Assembly (NCBI GenBank): GCA_018222915.1
Contig: JAAEZI010000004.1
Coordinates: 73,722 to 134,390, forward strand
From: Algicola sp.
GTDB lineage: Bacteria; Bacteroidota; Bacteroidia; Flavobacteriales; Flavobacteriaceae
DNA: 60,669 nucleotides
Reading direction: 5' to 3'
Below, in pieces: positions 17,024-26,312 of this stretch (position 1 is the stretch's first letter; the number at the start of each line of letters is the position of its first letter). The notes under the pieces are model-generated. The model was not told the DNA's origin and made no database searches. It was given only the letters and a program-made list of their open reading frames with translations. The translations under genes were made by a program, and so were the position numbers.

Positions 17024-19057
17024 GTGCAAAATAGCACACTGTTATATATCATATTATCTGGAATCATAGCGCTAGTATTAGCGCTTTTTCAGTATGGTTA
17101 TCAATCAAAACTGAAAGGCATAAGACAATGGGTGTTGTCAGGATTGCGATTTGTTAGCTATTTTTCAATCTTTTTGCTGCTAATCAATCCGAAATTTGAT
17201 AAGGTCACTTACTATAATGAAAAACCAAATCTTGTTGTAGCGGTTGATAATTCTGAATCGGTGACGTATTTGAACCAAACGGATAATGTTAAGAGTCTTA
17301 TCAATAGTCTCAAAGAAAATGAAGCCTTGAACGCTCATTTCAATGTTGAATTTTACCGTTTCGGAAAGGATTTTCAACAATCAGATTCTCTAGCATTTGC
17401 TGATAGTCAGTCTAATTTATCACTAGTTTTTGAACGATTGTCAGAGGTGTATAATAATTCCGTGTCACCTACAGTGCTCATTTCCGATGGTAATCAAACT
17501 TATGGTAATGACTACGTATATGCCACAAGACGCTTCAAGCAAGCGGTTTTTCCTGTCGTTTTGGGTGATACCACCACATTTACAGATATCAAAATTCAAC
17601 AATTAAATGTGAATCGTTATGCCTATCTAAAAAACAGATTTCCACTGGAAATTATGATGACATACAATGGTAATAAAACGGTTAATACCGAGTTACAATT
17701 GGGAATAGGGAATTCGGTGGTTTATTCGCAACCCATCACATTTAGCAAAAGTCAAACATCTCAAATTGTCAACGTCACCTTACCTGCAAATAATGTTGGT
17801 GTTATGAGTTATAAGGCTCAGGTGTTACCGCTTGAAAACGAGAAAAACACCATTAATAACGTCAAGAATTTCGCGGTTGAAGTCATCGATCAAAAAACCA
17901 ATGTGGCCATTGTTTCAGACATACTGCACCCAGATTTAGGAGCATTGAAAAAGTCTATCGAGAGTAACGAACAGCGCAATGCGGAGATTTTAAGCGTTTC
18001 AGACTATCTCAAAAAATCTGCAGATTTTCAATTAGTGATCGTGTATCAGCCAACGAATAATTTCAGAGCCTTATTTAATGAGATGAACCGACTTAAACAG
18101 AACAAAATTATCATTGCTGGACCTAAAACAAATTGGACCTTACTCAATCAACTTCAAGAGTATTATAATCAGGAACTTACTTACCAAACTGAAGATTTTC
18201 AACCAACGCTCAATCAAAACTATTCAACGTTTATAGTCGACGATCTTAATTTTAGTGAATTTCCACCTCTCAAAGGCGAATTTGGAGAAGTGTCTTTTAC
18301 GTTACCTTATGAAACCATTCTCTTTAAGACGGTTAGCGGAACTGAATTAGAGTCACCTTTAATGGCCACTTTTGAAATCAATGATAAGAGAGAGGCTCTG
18401 ATATTAGGAGAAGGTATTTGGAAATGGCGCGCTCAAGCGTTTAGGGACGAAGGTTCGTTTAACACCTTCGATAATTTTATTGGTAAAATAGTACAATATC
18501 TAAGTACAAATAAACGTCGTTCACGATTAAACGTGGATTATGAGTCTTTTTATAATGGCAATGACAATGTTCGAATTACCGCACAGTTTTTTAATAAAAA
18601 TTATGAGTTTGACGATAATGCCACATTGAACATCGTGTTGAAAAATAAAGAAAATGCTCAACAGATATCATTCCCATTCATACTGAAAAACACGAACTAT
18701 GAAGTTGATTTAAGTGGGTTAGAGCCTGGAGATTATAGTTTTACCGTCTCTGCATCGAACGAAAATATTTCCAAATCTGGAAGTATCAAAATTTTGGATT
18801 ATAATGTCGAGCAACAATTTCTAAATGCTAATGTAGATAAATTGCAGAGTTTAGCATCGGATAGTGGAGGTGCTTCCTACTTTATAAACAATACAGATGC
18901 GTTGATTAATGACCTTATAAATGATAATCGTTTTGCAACCATACAAAAAAGCACTAAAAAAGTTGTACCTTTAATCGATTGGAAATATCTTCTCGCACTT
19001 ATCGCCTTGAGTCTTGCCGCGGAATGGTTTATTAGAAAATACAACGGATTAATATAA
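17024..19057 (+). CDS. VWA-like membrane protein
   Basis: A 677-residue protein starting at GTG, with two N-terminal membrane helices (about residues 6-22 and 38-55) and one near the C-terminus (LLALIALSLAAEWFI). Between them lies a von Willebrand A domain: D75-N-S77-E-S79 fits the metal-site DxSxS, and VLISDGNQTYG carries the later Asp. This is followed by about 450 residues of beta-rich domains. The layout matches large Bacteroidota VWA proteins with the bulk on the periplasmic side. Such proteins act as adaptors or scaffolds, and no partner is certain here. It sits between a secreted protein and an SPFH protein. A BatA or BatB identity is not supported. Confidence 0.8.
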   Translation: MQNSTLLYIILSGIIALVLALFQYGYQSKLKGIRQWVLSGLRFVSYFSIFLLLINPKFDKVTYYNEKPNLVVAVDNSESVTYLNQTDNVKSLINSLKENEALNAHFNVEFYRFGKDFQQSDSLAFADSQSNLSLVFERLSEVYNNSVSPTVLISDGNQTYGNDYVYATRRFKQAVFPVVLGDTTTFTDIKIQQLNVNRYAYLKNRFPLEIMMTYNGNKTVNTELQLGIGNSVVYSQPITFSKSQTSQIVNVTLPANNVGVMSYKAQVLPLENEKNTINNVKNFAVEVIDQKTNVAIVSDILHPDLGALKKSIESNEQRNAEILSVSDYLKKSADFQLVIVYQPTNNFRALFNEMNRLKQNKIIIAGPKTNWTLLNQLQEYYNQELTYQTEDFQPTLNQNYSTFIVDDLNFSEFPPLKGEFGEVSFTLPYETILFKTVSGTELESPLMATFEINDKREALILGEGIWKWRAQAFRDEGSFNTFDNFIGKIVQYLSTNKRRSRLNVDYESFYNGNDNVRITAQFFNKNYEFDDNATLNIVLKNKENAQQISFPFILKNTNYEVDLSGLEPGDYSFTVSASNENISKSGSIKILDYNVEQQFLNANVDKLQSLASDSGGASYFINNTDALINDLINDNRFATIQKSTKKVVPLIDWKYLLALIALSLAAEWFIRKYNGLI

Positions 19058-19066
19058 AATAAAACT

Positions 19067-19882
19067 ATGGAAAAATTACCTAAAATAGCATTACCATTTA
19101 TCGTATTTGCTGTTATCGTATTAATATTATTAGTAAAATCGTCTGTCACTATAGACTCAGGTCATGCTGGTGTACTGCATGAGACGTTGGGCAATGGTGT
19201 AGATCCTGACAAAGAACCTTTAGGGCCTGGATTTCATATTATCGCACCTTGGAATCGTGTAATTGATTATGAAACACGTCAGATGGAAGTTCCTGAGAAA
19301 ATGTCGGTACTATCATCAAATGGTCTCGATATTAAATTAGACGCTTCGGTTTTATACATACCAGATTATAAAAACTTAGGTCGTTTACACAACGAAAAAG
19401 GGGAACAGTATTTGAATCGTGTGCTGCAACCTGCTATAAGAAGTGCAGCAAGAAGTGTTGTGGGACGGTATACACCTGAACAATTATACTCTAGTAAGCG
19501 AGACGCTATTCAGGAAGAAATTTTTGAAGAAACCAAAAAAATTGTCGAACCGCAATACATTATTTTAAAGGATATTTTAATTCGGGATGTGACATTGCCA
19601 CCAACGATAAAACAAGCTATTGAAAGAAAGCTTAAACAGGAGCAAGAATCTCTTGAATATGAATTTAGATTGGTGACTGCGGAAAAAGAAGCAGAAAAAG
19701 TGCGGATTGAAGCTCAAGGTAAGGCCGATGCCAACAGAATTCTTAGCGCATCTTTAACCGATAAAATTCTGCAGGATAAAGGGATTGATGCCACTATAAA
19801 ATTATCAGAATCAGATAATAGTAAAGTCATTGTGATCGGTTCTGGAGATTCAGGAATGCCTATTATTTTAGGAAATCAATAA
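19067..19882 (+). CDS. Prohibitin-type SPFH/Band 7 protein
   Basis: A 271-residue protein with one N-terminal membrane helix (residues 6-24), then the SPFH domain (VTIDSGHAGVLHETLGNG, LGPGFHIIAPWNRVIDYETR, DVTLPPTIKQAIERK). A long charged helix (about residues 185-235, KLKQEQESLEYEFRLVTAEK then EAEKVRIEAQGKADANR) is the oligomerisation coiled coil of prohibitins. These proteins form large ring or dome assemblies that organise membrane proteases and lipids. The FtsH protease is not encoded nearby. It follows the VWA protein by nine bases, suggesting a shared membrane assembly, which is inference. Confidence 0.9.
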   Translation: MEKLPKIALPFIVFAVIVLILLVKSSVTIDSGHAGVLHETLGNGVDPDKEPLGPGFHIIAPWNRVIDYETRQMEVPEKMSVLSSNGLDIKLDASVLYIPDYKNLGRLHNEKGEQYLNRVLQPAIRSAARSVVGRYTPEQLYSSKRDAIQEEIFEETKKIVEPQYIILKDILIRDVTLPPTIKQAIERKLKQEQESLEYEFRLVTAEKEAEKVRIEAQGKADANRILSASLTDKILQDKGIDATIKLSESDNSKVIVIGSGDSGMPIILGNQ

Positions 19883-19883
19883 A

Positions 19884-20429
19884 ATGGAAAGGTTGCTGTT
19901 TTTGTTTTTATTACTGGGTTCACAGGCGATTGCCCAAAGTGAACATATCAGTAATTTAAGTCAAAACTTGGTAGGTTATTACGACACGGCATCCACAACG
20001 CCATTACGAGTTTTTAATGGGATTAATGGTCATGTTGTAGCATCATTAGGTCCAACGACTGATAAAAAAAATTGGTTAAAAATTACCATTGTTGAAAGTA
20101 AAAACGATTGGTTTAGAATTGAGCAAATTGAAAGCATGCCTGATGGAATCCAAAATAACGATGTTAGAAACGGATGGATTCCTAAATCGGGTGTGATGCT
20201 GAACATTGATAGCTCTGATGCTGATAAGACGATTTATATTTACGATGAAGCGTCATTGAATTCTAATAGAATCCATAAAATGGATCGTTGTCAGCCAGTT
20301 TATTTGTTAGATATCAATGGAACTTGGGCAAAAATTGTGTTTCAGGTTGGTCGTAAAAAGGTAGAAGGATGGCTTAATTATCAAAACCAAGTGGCATATC
20401 CTTGGTCCACTTGTGAAATTACGAATTAA
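19884..20429 (+). CDS. Secreted SH3-like domain protein
   Basis: A 181-residue protein with a signal peptide (MERLLFLFLLLGSQAIAQ). The rest is beta-rich with bacterial SH3-like lines: LKITIVESKNDWFRIEQIES, NGWIPKSGVMLNI, then LNSNRIHKMDRCQPVYLLDI and TWAKIVFQVGRKKVEGWLNY. This is two SH3b-like repeats. Such domains bind peptides or cell-wall stems. It begins one base after the SPFH gene ends, so the two are coupled. It is the last gene of the envelope cluster; the histidine leader starts 88 bases later. Confidence 0.75.
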   Translation: MERLLFLFLLLGSQAIAQSEHISNLSQNLVGYYDTASTTPLRVFNGINGHVVASLGPTTDKKNWLKITIVESKNDWFRIEQIESMPDGIQNNDVRNGWIPKSGVMLNIDSSDADKTIYIYDEASLNSNRIHKMDRCQPVYLLDINGTWAKIVFQVGRKKVEGWLNYQNQVAYPWSTCEITN

Positions 20430-20468
20430 AGAACCAAATACTAATAATTTCTTAATTCTTTAAAATGA

Positions 20469-20501
20469 TTTGGAATTGTAAATAATATTTAGCAACCTTT
20501 G
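20469..20501 (+). promoter_or_regulatory. Candidate promoter of the histidine operon
   Basis: TTTG at 20469-20472 and AACCTTTG at 20494-20501 resemble the -33 and -7 elements with 21 bases between them; the first base of the -7 box deviates. The transcript would start only about 10 bases before the leader peptide ATG. Confidence 0.45.
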
Positions 20502-20517
20502 TATAACACAAATAGAC

Positions 20518-20574
20518 ATGAATTTTATTCAATTACATCATCATCATTTTCATACTTGCACTCAAGCGAGCTGA
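20518..20574 (+). CDS. hisL: Histidine operon leader peptide
   Basis: An 18-codon reading frame encoding MNFIQLHHHHFHTCTQAS and a TGA stop. Five of 18 codons are His, four in a row at 20536-20547 and one at 20551-20553. It lies 118 bases before hisG and is followed by a hairpin terminator, so translation speed at the His codons can gauge His-tRNA charging. This is the standard logic of amino-acid leader peptides. No other function is likely for the peptide itself. Confidence 0.85.
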   Translation: MNFIQLHHHHFHTCTQAS

Positions 20575-20634
20575 AAATGTATTGAATAAATCAAGATATT
20601 TTTAAAACCGTTTGAGTAAATCAAGCGGTTTTTT
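20560..20634 (+). promoter_or_regulatory. Histidine attenuator (antiterminator / terminator switch)
   Basis: The terminator stem is AAAACCGTTTGA (20604-20615) with TCAAGCGGTTTT (20621-20632), loop GTAAA, then a T-run. The leader end ACTCAAGCG (20560-20568) can pair over nine positions (one G-U) with CGTTTGAGT (20609-20617), which is the 5' arm of the terminator. A ribosome stalled on the His codons leaves 20560-20568 free, so the antiterminator forms and the operon is read. A ribosome that reaches the stop at 20572 covers it, so the terminator forms. The competing helices are seen directly in the sequence; the behaviour is inferred. Confidence 0.8.
20604..20634 (+). terminator. Attenuator terminator of the his operon
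   Basis: A 12-bp stem with one G-U pair, five-base loop and six T after the stem. It sits between the leader peptide and hisG, so it can act only as a conditional terminator. Confidence 0.85.
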
Positions 20635-20674
20635 GTTTGTCACCATTCAAATTTACCAATCGATTTACTCAAAC
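20610..20674 (+). repeat. 13-bp inverted repeat across the attenuator and hisG leader
   Basis: GTTTGAGTAAATC at 20610-20622 is perfectly complementary to GATTTACTCAAAC at 20662-20674. The first copy is part of the terminator stem and loop; the second lies 18 bases before the hisG ATG. Confidence 0.75.
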
Positions 20675-20692
20675 CTAATCAGGAAAACTAAA

Positions 20693-21550
20693 ATGAGTAA
20701 ATTAAAAATTGCAGTTCAAAAGAGCGGAAGATTACACGACGATTCAATGCGCATCTTAAAGGATGTCGGAATAGCTATTGATAATGGAAAGGAACAGTTA
20801 AAGGCTTCTGCCAAAAACTTTCCCCTAGAAGTTTTCTACCTTAGAAATGGAGATATTCCACAATATTTAAAAGATGGCGTTGTTGATGCCGCGATTATCG
20901 GTCAAAACGTGCTTGTAGAAAAAGGAGAAGACTTATCGATTGTTCAAAAATTAGGGTTTTCAACGTGTAAAGTTTCGGTCGCCATTCCTAAATCCAAAAA
21001 TTACAATTCCATTAAAGACTTAGAAGGCAAACGTATAGCAACGTCCTATCCAAACACCGTAAATCAATTTTTGAAAAAAAATGGTGTCAGTGCCAATTTA
21101 CACATCATAAATGGTTCCGTAGAGATTGCCCCTAATATAGGTTTAGCAGACGCCATTGTAGATATAGTCTCCAGCGGTAGTACGTTATTTAAAAATGGCC
21201 TTAAGGAGGTTGATGTGTTATTAAAATCTGAAGCCGTTTTAGTAATGTCACCGCTAATTTCTTCAGGAAATAAAGAGATTTTAAATAAGCTACAATTTAG
21301 ACTCCAGTCAGTCTTGAAAGGACGTCAAAATAAATATGTGTTGTTGAATGCACCTAACGAACAATTGGAGGCGATAATTAATATCCTTCCAGGAATGAAC
21401 AGTCCTACAATTTTGCCTCTAGCCAAAGAAGGCTGGAGCTCCTTACATTCGGTGATTAATAAGAATGAATTTTGGCAAGTCATTGACGAACTGAAGTCAA
21501 ATGGTGCTGAAGGAATATTAGTATGTCCAATCGAAAACATGGTTTTATAA
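20693..21550 (+). CDS. hisG: ATP phosphoribosyltransferase HisG, long form
   Basis: The first enzyme of histidine synthesis, joining ATP and PRPP. The ATG at 20693 (MSKLKIAVQKSGRLHDDS) gives 285 residues; an open frame from 20612 would begin within the terminator hairpin and is rejected. The catalytic part has LAAIIGQNV-like and VDIVSSGSTLFKNGL lines for PRPP binding. The last 75 residues (LEAIINILPGMNSPTILPL, ELKSNGAEGILVCPIENMVL) are the ACT-like regulatory domain of the long, homohexameric form, which gives histidine feedback inhibition; no hisZ is needed. Stop and next start overlap by one base. Confidence 0.96.
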   Translation: MSKLKIAVQKSGRLHDDSMRILKDVGIAIDNGKEQLKASAKNFPLEVFYLRNGDIPQYLKDGVVDAAIIGQNVLVEKGEDLSIVQKLGFSTCKVSVAIPKSKNYNSIKDLEGKRIATSYPNTVNQFLKKNGVSANLHIINGSVEIAPNIGLADAIVDIVSSGSTLFKNGLKEVDVLLKSEAVLVMSPLISSGNKEILNKLQFRLQSVLKGRQNKYVLLNAPNEQLEAIINILPGMNSPTILPLAKEGWSSLHSVINKNEFWQVIDELKSNGAEGILVCPIENMVL

Positions 21551-22839
21551 TGAAAATAATAACTAATCCTAAGCAAGAAGACTGGTCAACCCTTTTACAA
21601 CGACCAACTCGAACTCTCGAAACGATAGAGGAGACTGTCATTCAAATATTTGATGATGTCGCCAGAAATGGTGATAAGGCGGTTTCTAAATACACTGAAT
21701 TATTTGATGGTGCTAAAATGGCAAGTCCTTTGGTGTCGTCAGACGAGATTAACGACGCTGCGACTCGTGTGCCAGAAGCATTAAAAGTGGCCATCCAATT
21801 GGCTAAAACCAATATAGAAACATTTCATGCGGCACAGTTAACAAAGCGTGTGGCTGTAACACCCATGCCTGGTGTAGCATGTTGGCAAGAAAAACGTCCC
21901 ATTCAAAAGATCGGCCTTTATATTCCTGGTGGAACGGCTCCTCTATTTTCTACGGTATTAATGTTGGCAGTTCCTGCAAAAATTGCTGGATGTAAAGACA
22001 TTGTTTTGTGCACGCCTCCAAATAGAGAAGGCCTTGTTGCCGATGAAATTTTATACGCGGCGAAACTATGTGGTGTCACCAAAGTGATAAAAGTAGGAGG
22101 TATTCAGGCCATTGCTGGTCTAACTTTTGGGACGTCTTTTATTCCAAAAGTTTATAAAATTTTCGGACCAGGAAATCAATATGTCACCGTAGCAAAACAA
22201 TTGGCCACCAAATATGGTGTTTCTATTGATATGCCTGCAGGACCCAGTGAGTTATTAGTACTGGCAGATGACACAGCAAATGCCAGTTATGTGGCATCAG
22301 ATCTCTTAAGTCAGGCTGAACATGGTACCGATAGTCAAGTTATTTTGGTGTCGACTTCAGAAAAATTAATTTCAGAAGTGATACAAGAATTACAAGCACA
22401 GTTAAACGAACTTCCAAGAAAAGATATCGCTCAAATGGCCATCAAAAATTCTAAATTTATTTTGATGGATAGCGAAACTATGGCGATGCAGCTAGTAAAT
22501 GATTATGCGCCAGAACACCTTATTATTTGTATGAAAAACGACTCCTTTTTTGTAGATAATATTGAAAATGCAGGTTCAGTTTTTATTGGAAACTATACAC
22601 CTGAAAGCGCTGGAGATTATGCATCAGGCACCAATCATACGCTTCCTACTAATGGGTTTAGCAAGGCGTATTCTGGTGTGAATCTTGACAGCTTTACCAA
22701 GAGTATTACTTTTCAAAAAATATCAAAGTCAGGATTGCTGAATATTGGCAATGCTATTGAATTAATGGCTGAGGCAGAAGGTCTGCAAGCTCATAAAAAC
22801 GCGGTGTCATTGCGCCTAAAAGATATCCAAAATACATGA
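21550..22839 (+). CDS. hisD: Histidinol dehydrogenase
   Basis: The NAD- and zinc-dependent enzyme that oxidises histidinol to histidine in two steps. The start at 21550 (MKIITNPKQEDWSTLLQR) overlaps the hisG stop by one base and gives 429 residues; the open frame to 21523 runs into hisG. Family lines are GLYIPGGTAPLFSTVLMLAVPA, KVYKIFGPGNQYVTVAKQL, DMPAGPSELLVLAD, DLLSQAEHG (zinc Gln and His), and SAGDYASGTNHTLPTNG with the catalytic region. The end overlaps hisC by four bases (ATGA). Confidence 0.97.
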   Translation: MKIITNPKQEDWSTLLQRPTRTLETIEETVIQIFDDVARNGDKAVSKYTELFDGAKMASPLVSSDEINDAATRVPEALKVAIQLAKTNIETFHAAQLTKRVAVTPMPGVACWQEKRPIQKIGLYIPGGTAPLFSTVLMLAVPAKIAGCKDIVLCTPPNREGLVADEILYAAKLCGVTKVIKVGGIQAIAGLTFGTSFIPKVYKIFGPGNQYVTVAKQLATKYGVSIDMPAGPSELLVLADDTANASYVASDLLSQAEHGTDSQVILVSTSEKLISEVIQELQAQLNELPRKDIAQMAIKNSKFILMDSETMAMQLVNDYAPEHLIICMKNDSFFVDNIENAGSVFIGNYTPESAGDYASGTNHTLPTNGFSKAYSGVNLDSFTKSITFQKISKSGLLNIGNAIELMAEAEGLQAHKNAVSLRLKDIQNT

Positions 22840-23885
22840 AAAAGCCATTCGACATCCATCAATTTATAAGACCTAATGTCATGTCTATGAAACCCTATGC
22901 ATCTGCCAGAGATGAATTTAAAGATCATCAAGCCGATTTAGTGTTTCTCGACGCGAATGAAAACCCCTATGATACGGGTTATAATCGTTATCCAGATCCG
23001 CAGCAAATCGCCTTAAAGTCTCGGATAGCTGAAATTAAAAATGTACCGGTTAATAATGTGTTTTTAGGAAATGGCAGTGATGAAGTTTTAGATTTAATTT
23101 TTAGGGCGTTTTGCGAACCTCAAAAGGATGAAGTCATGATTTTACCTCCAACTTATGGCATGTATGAGGTGTTAGCTAATTTGAATGCCATCCAAATATT
23201 AAAGGTTGATCTCGATACCGATTTTCAGCCAAACGTTGATGCTATTTTGAAACAACAGAGCAGCTCTACAAAAATACTTTTTCTATGTGCTCCTAATAAT
23301 CCAACTGGAAATAGTATTGATGAGGATAAAATAGAGAAATTACTTCATGGATTCAATGGCTTGGTGGTCATTGATGAAGCCTATATCGATTTCACCACTA
23401 AAGATAGTTGGTCGGTTAGATTACAAGAGTTTCCAAATTTGATCATTACACAAACCTTATCTAAAGCCTATGGTTTAGCTGGTATAAGATTGGGTATTTG
23501 TTATGCTTCCGAAGCAATCATACGTATTTTAAATCGTATAAAGCCGCCTTATAACGTCAATATGCTCACTCAAGAAAAGGCTCTCGAAGATTTAAAGCAA
23601 ACAGCGCTAATAGATGAGAAGATTACTAAAATAATAGCGCAGCGCAGATGGCTTGTGTCAGAATTAGAAAACATCAGTTTTATCGAAAAAGTTTTTCCTT
23701 CAGAGGCTAATTTTTTATTAGTTAAAGTCGATAATGCCGATAAACGCTATGATCAATTAATCAATAAAGGTATTGTAATAAGAAATCGTACTAATCAACC
23801 GAACTGCTATAACTGCTTGCGATTCACCATCGGAACACCTATGGACAACATAAAATTATTAAGCGCACTAAAACAAATATCATGA
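22836..23885 (+). CDS. hisC: Histidinol-phosphate aminotransferase
   Basis: A PLP-dependent fold type I aminotransferase that converts imidazole-acetol phosphate to histidinol phosphate. It is 349 residues long. [18 protein letters not shown] is the substrate-phosphate N-terminal line, [16 protein letters not shown] binds PLP phosphate, CAPNNPTGN precedes VIDEAYIDF, and the Schiff-base Lys is near residue 210 in [14 protein letters not shown]. It overlaps hisD and hisB by four bases each, so translation is coupled throughout. Confidence 0.96.
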   Translation: MKKPFDIHQFIRPNVMSMKPYASARDEFKDHQADLVFLDANENPYDTGYNRYPDPQQIALKSRIAEIKNVPVNNVFLGNGSDEVLDLIFRAFCEPQKDEVMILPPTYGMYEVLANLNAIQILKVDLDTDFQPNVDAILKQQSSSTKILFLCAPNNPTGNSIDEDKIEKLLHGFNGLVVIDEAYIDFTTKDSWSVRLQEFPNLIITQTLSKAYGLAGIRLGICYASEAIIRILNRIKPPYNVNMLTQEKALEDLKQTALIDEKITKIIAQRRWLVSELENISFIEKVFPSEANFLLVKVDNADKRYDQLINKGIVIRNRTNQPNCYNCLRFTIGTPMDNIKLLSALKQIS

Positions 23886-25015
23886 AAAGAGTTTTATTTA
23901 TAGATAGAGATGGCACACTCATTAAAGAGCCAGCCGATGAGCAAGTTGATGCCTTTGAAAAATTGGTATTTTACCCAAAGATATTTCAATATCTTGGGAG
24001 AATTGCTAAGGAGTTAGATTTTGAATTGGTCTTGGTCACAAATCAAGATGGCTTGGGTACTGAGGTGTATCCTGAACAGACCTTTTGGCCTGTACATAAC
24101 TTTATGATCAAAACATTGGCATCAGAAGGCATCACATTTAAAGAACAATTGATTGATCGCACATTCGCTAAGGATAATGCACCTACTCGAAAACCAAATA
24201 CCGGACTTTTAACAGCTTATTTTTCTTCAGAATACGATTTAAAGAATTCGTTTGTCATTGGTGATAGGTTAACCGATATAGAGCTCGCAAAAAATATCGG
24301 TGCTCAAGGCATTTTTATCAATGACGAGACACATTTGGGAACGGATGAAATAACTGTTGATAAAGTGTCGTTACAATCACATATCGCTCTAGAAAGCAAT
24401 GATTGGGAAACCATTTATAGCTTTTTAAAAACGAAAGTTAGAACCGGTAGTATCGAGCGAAAAACCAACGAAACTGCTATTAAAATAAGCTTAAATCTCG
24501 ATGGTACTGGAAAAAGTCAAATCGATACAGGCATCGCTTTTTTTGATCATATGCTCGATCAAATTGCACGTCACGGTCAGTTAGATTTAGATATCGATGT
24601 TAAAGGTGATTTGGAGGTAGATGAGCATCACACTATTGAAGATTCGGCCATTGCTCTCGGTGAAGTTTTTGCGACAACATTATCCGATAAATTAGGAATC
24701 GAACGCTACGGATTTTGCCTACCTATGGACGATTGCCTTGCCCAAGTGGCTATAGATTTTGGAGGTCGAAATTGGCTGGTTTGGGAAGCCGATTTTAAAC
24801 GTGAAATGATTGGAAAAATGCCTACGGAAATGTTCTACCACTTTTTTAAGTCATTTACAGATGGTGCGAAATGCAATTTGAATATCAAAGCGGAAGGCAC
24901 AAACGAACATCATAAAATAGAAGCTATTTTTAAGGCCTTTGCGAAAGCTATAAAAATGGCAGTGAAACGCGATGTTGATAAATTGATTTTACCATCTACA
25001 AAAGGCATGCTGTAA
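23882..25015 (+). CDS. hisB: Bifunctional histidinol-phosphatase / IGP dehydratase
   Basis: A fusion enzyme of 377 residues carrying steps 6 and 8 of the pathway. Residues 1-165 are a HAD phosphatase (HisN part) with D8 and D10 in [19 protein letters not shown], and [17 protein letters not shown]. Residues from about 180 ([20 protein letters not shown]) are imidazole-glycerol-phosphate dehydratase, with metal-binding [27 protein letters not shown] and [15 protein letters not shown]. The arrangement is that of the enteric HisB. It overlaps hisC by four bases and hisH by one. Confidence 0.96.
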   Translation: MKRVLFIDRDGTLIKEPADEQVDAFEKLVFYPKIFQYLGRIAKELDFELVLVTNQDGLGTEVYPEQTFWPVHNFMIKTLASEGITFKEQLIDRTFAKDNAPTRKPNTGLLTAYFSSEYDLKNSFVIGDRLTDIELAKNIGAQGIFINDETHLGTDEITVDKVSLQSHIALESNDWETIYSFLKTKVRTGSIERKTNETAIKISLNLDGTGKSQIDTGIAFFDHMLDQIARHGQLDLDIDVKGDLEVDEHHTIEDSAIALGEVFATTLSDKLGIERYGFCLPMDDCLAQVAIDFGGRNWLVWEADFKREMIGKMPTEMFYHFFKSFTDGAKCNLNIKAEGTNEHHKIEAIFKAFAKAIKMAVKRDVDKLILPSTKGML

Positions 25016-25596
25016 TGGAAGTAGTCATTATCAATTACGGAGCTGGAAATATTAAAAGCCTTGAGTTTGCTTTTAAACGTCTGGGCGTGCAAGCATCACT
25101 TTCAAATGAACCTGAAGTTATTCTATCAGCTGATAAAGTCATATTTCCTGGTGTTGGAGAAGCAAGTTCTGCTATGCACATGCTAAAGGTAAGTAGGTTA
25201 GATCAATTAATACCTACATTAAAACAACCTGTTTTAGGTATTTGTTTGGGAATGCAGTTACTGTGTAATCATTCCGAAGAAGGTGATACCACTGGCTTGG
25301 GAATCTTTGACGTGAATATCAAACGTTTTAATCAGGATCAAAAAGTGCCACAAATGGGATGGAATACTATAAACGGATTAAAATCTCCTTTATTTAATAA
25401 CATAACCGAAGGCGAATTCATGTATCTTGTACATAGTTATTATGCAGAGGATTGTGAGCACAGTATAGCAAGTACAACTTATGGTGTCAGCTATGCTTCA
25501 GCGATGCACAATCAAAACTTTTATGGCGTGCAATTCCATCCTGAAAAAAGTAGTCATGCAGGTGCACAAGTTTTAAAAAATTTTATAGAATTATGA
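25015..25596 (+). CDS. hisH: IGP synthase glutaminase subunit HisH
   Basis: The class I glutamine amidotransferase that feeds ammonia to HisF. It is 193 residues long, starting [18 protein letters not shown]. The catalytic Cys is C77 in [10 protein letters not shown], with the His and Glu in [13 protein letters not shown]. It shares a base with the hisB stop and overlaps hisA by four. Both HisH and HisF are present, so IGP synthase is complete. Confidence 0.96.
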   Translation: MEVVIINYGAGNIKSLEFAFKRLGVQASLSNEPEVILSADKVIFPGVGEASSAMHMLKVSRLDQLIPTLKQPVLGICLGMQLLCNHSEEGDTTGLGIFDVNIKRFNQDQKVPQMGWNTINGLKSPLFNNITEGEFMYLVHSYYAEDCEHSIASTTYGVSYASAMHNQNFYGVQFHPEKSSHAGAQVLKNFIEL

Positions 25597-26309
25597 GAAT
25601 TATCCCAGCAATAGATATCATAGATGGTAAATGTGTACGCCTAACCAAAGGCGATTACAGTAAAAAAACCATATACAGTGAAAACCCAGTAGAGGTAGCA
25701 AAGCGATTTGAAGATGCCGGAATTGAATATTTACACGTTGTGGATTTGGATGGTGCAAAGGCACAGCATATTGTTAATTATCGCATTTTGGAACAGATTG
25801 CAGCAAAGACCAGTTTAAAGATCGATTTTGGAGGTGGTTTGAAGTCGGATCAAGATTTACATATTGCCTTCAATTCAGGTGTGAGGCAAATTACGGGAGG
25901 TAGTATTGCTGTTAAAGAACCAGTAGTTTTTCAAAAATGGGTCTCGAAGTATGGCAGCACCAAAATTATTCTAGGAGCCGATAGTCATCATGAGAAAGTA
26001 GCCGTAAGTGGTTGGCAAGAACAAAGTGACTTAGAGGTGATTCCTTTTATAAAGGATTATGAAGAGAAAGGCGTGAAATATGTGATTTGTACAGATATTG
26101 CTAAAGATGGCATGCTTGAAGGTCCTTCCGTAGGATTATACGAACGTATTCTGAAAGACACCAAAGACATAAAATTAATTGCCTCAGGTGGTATAACTTC
26201 CGTTCAAGATTTAAATATCCTCGAAGATTTGGGTTGTGAAGGTGCTATTATTGGGAAAGCGCTTTATGAAGGTAAAATCAATCTCAAAGATTTAGAAACG
26301 CACTTATAG
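25593..26309 (+). CDS. hisA: ProFAR isomerase HisA
   Basis: A (beta-alpha)8-barrel enzyme that isomerises ProFAR to PRFAR. It is 238 residues long. The catalytic Asp is D8 in [17 protein letters not shown], and the second is in [16 protein letters not shown]. Phosphate-binding Gly-rich turns are DFGGGLKS and [13 protein letters not shown], one per half barrel. It starts inside the hisH stop and is followed by hisF after three bases. Confidence 0.96.
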   Translation: MRIIPAIDIIDGKCVRLTKGDYSKKTIYSENPVEVAKRFEDAGIEYLHVVDLDGAKAQHIVNYRILEQIAAKTSLKIDFGGGLKSDQDLHIAFNSGVRQITGGSIAVKEPVVFQKWVSKYGSTKIILGADSHHEKVAVSGWQEQSDLEVIPFIKDYEEKGVKYVICTDIAKDGMLEGPSVGLYERILKDTKDIKLIASGGITSVQDLNILEDLGCEGAIIGKALYEGKINLKDLETHL

Positions 26310-26312
26310 ATC

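Noticed and set aside
20612..20692. Start of hisG at 20612
   Set aside because: It would lie inside the attenuator hairpin; the conserved HisG N-terminus starts at 20693.
21523..21549. Start of hisD at 21523
   Set aside because: It runs into the end of hisG; ATG 21550 overlaps the stop by one base, as in the rest of the operon.
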